Positions 31,211-32,264 of a stretch of 32,264 nt of DNA are shown here, piece by piece. Every line of letters starts with the position of its first letter. Positions within the stretch are counted from its first letter, which is position 1. Source of the stretch: DASQWC01 sp035640475 (GTDB lineage Bacteria; Actinomycetota; JAICYB01); the NCBI GenBank assembly GCA_035640475.1, contig DASQWC010000026.1:1-32264 (forward strand), written 5' to 3'. The notes beneath the pieces were generated by a model, which was given only the letters and a program-made list of their open reading frames with translations, was not told the origin of the DNA and did no database searches. Made by a program: the position numbers and the translations under genes.

Positions 31211-32264
31211 TCAGTCCCCCAGCATGCCGCCGAGCCCGAAGGAGAGCTCCTCGGTGACGACGCGGCCGAGCCGTCGAATGCCTTCCTCAATCTCGGCGAC
31301 CGATGGATACGAGAAGTTCAACCGCATCGAGTTCAGACCGTCGCTCTTACGCGGGTAGAAACCCGTTCCCGGCACGTACGCGACGCCCGACTCGAGCGCG
31401 CGCGCGAGCATCGACTTGGTATCCATCGTGGAGGGGAGCGTCACCCAGAGGAACAGCCCGCCCTGCGGAACGCTGACGCGGATCTCCTTCGGGAAGTGAT
31501 GCTCGATCGCGTCGAGCATCGTGTCGCGGCGCTCTTTGTAGACCTTGCGTATGAGCTCGAGATCCTCGGCGACGTATGGTGAGCTCAGGTATTCGGCCGC
31601 CACGAGTTGTGTGAACGGCGACGAGCACAAGTCGGCCGCTTCTTTCGCAAGGACGAGGCGATCGCGCACAGGCTCCGGAGCAAGAACCCATCCCGTCCGG
31701 ATTCCCGGCGAGAAGACTTTCGAGAGGGTGCCGAGATAGATGATGCCGGTGTCGGTGAGCGCGCGAAGCGGCGGGACCGGATCACCCTCGAAGCGAATTT
31801 GTGCGTACGGGTCGTCCTCGACGATGAGGACGTCGTGCCGATGGCAGATCTCGATGATCTGCGGCCGCCGTTGCGCCGACAACGTGTACCCACTCGGGTT
31901 CTGGAAGGTGGGGACCAGATAGAGGAACTTCGCGCGTCGTCCTTGCGCCGCAACGCTGGCGAGTGTCTCGTCGAGACTCTCGGGGATGATCCCATCCTCG
32001 TCGGTCGCGACGGATTGCAGCTCGGCCTGAAACGAGGAGAACGCGCCGATCGCCCCCACATACGTCGGTGCTTCGGTGAGGATGAGATCGCCCGGCTCGC
32101 AGAAGACTTTCGCCATGAACTCGAGCGCTTGCTGCGCGCCGTTCGTGATCACGAGCTGATGCGGCTCGGCCTCGATGTGCTGCGTAGCCATGAGCTCCAC
32201 GAGCTGCTCGCGCAGCACGTTGTGACCGCCGGCGGCGCCGTACCCAAGCGCGCCGCTCGGGTCG
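31211..32264 (-). CDS. PLP-dependent class I/II aminotransferase, partial (5' end outside window)
   Basis: The frame is open to the right edge; the sequence ALGYGAAGGHNVLREQL at the edge shows that the gene continues beyond 32264, so the GTG at 32218 is not the start. PTFQNPSGYT carries the conserved Asn, VEDDPY the PLP-pairing Asp and LGTLSKVFSPGIRTGW the Schiff-base Lys. The C-terminal MRLNFSYPS has the carboxylate-binding Arg. The fold-type I pattern is close to 2-aminoadipate/MocR-type aminotransferases; whether an HTH precedes it is unseen. Its stop abuts the Ddl-like gene. Confidence 0.9.
   Translation of the reverse strand, partial: DPSGALGYGAAGGHNVLREQLVELMATQHIEAEPHQLVITNGAQQALEFMAKVFCEPGDLILTEAPTYVGAIGAFSSFQAELQSVATDEDGIIPESLDETLASVAAQGRRAKFLYLVPTFQNPSGYTLSAQRRPQIIEICHRHDVLIVEDDPYAQIRFEGDPVPPLRALTDTGIIYLGTLSKVFSPGIRTGWVLAPEPVRDRLVLAKEAADLCSSPFTQLVAAEYLSSPYVAEDLELIRKVYKERRDTMLDAIEHHFPKEIRVSVPQGGLFLWVTLPSTMDTKSMLARALESGVAYVPGTGFYPRKSDGLNSMRLNFSYPSVAEIEEGIRRLGRVVTEELSFGLGGMLGD

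Overview
The window is a high-GC bacterial chromosome segment that contains the replication origin. It most likely comes from an uncultivated Actinomycetota lineage. The evidence is the actinobacterial order dnaA-dnaN-recF-dciA-gyrB-gyrA, followed by a DUF3566 gene and tRNA-Ile/tRNA-Ala. The other side has rpmH-rnpA-yidD-yidC-khpB-rsmG-parA-parB, and there is also an F420-type LLM oxidoreductase. The genus cannot be told from sequence reading alone. I see no IS element, prophage or CRISPR array.

Layout. (1) 1-4308, minus strand: the 5' part of a secreted lysyl-oxidase-like copper protein, a NUDIX/metallo-beta-lactamase fusion, a short FliA-type sigma factor whose ribosome binding site lies in a hairpin, and a multi-pass membrane protein. 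(2) 4457-9944, plus strand, head-on to replication: a secreted Thr/Pro-rich repeat protein, then a tight group of three genes: a tandem IF2_N membrane protein, an HTTM membrane protein and a methyltransferase. (3) 9946-12149, minus: an LLM flavin oxidoreductase and an FAD amine oxidase. (4) 12177-23714, minus, the left replichore: dnaA, dnaN, recF, dciA, gyrB, gyrA, archease, rtcB, DUF3566, tRNA-Ile, a tiny membrane protein and tRNA-Ala. (5) 23935-26262, plus, the right replichore: rpmH, rnpA, yidD, yidC, khpB. (6) 26259-27422, minus: an HTH-Clp N-domain protein and a free-standing LAGLIDADG-like protein. (7) 27470-30031, plus: rsmG, parA, parB, with a near-consensus parS at the rsmG start. 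(8) 30041-30240: a GC-rich tandem repeat. (9) 30276-32264, minus: a Ddl-like ATP-grasp ligase and the C-terminal part of a PLP aminotransferase that runs off the edge.

How the parts fit. The dnaA-dnaN gap looks like an origin: an AT-rich stretch, a TAG/TAA trinucleotide series (DnaA-trio), a GC clamp and tandem DnaA-box-like 9-mers. A second group of boxes lies upstream of dnaA, so the origin may be bipartite. ParA, ParB and parS supply segregation close by. GyrA carries an unusual quinolone-region motif. RtcB, archease and two tRNA genes form an RNA-centred block behind gyrA. The least familiar part is 3268-9944, where HTTM-type membrane proteins sit with an IF2_N fusion and a large secreted repeat protein.
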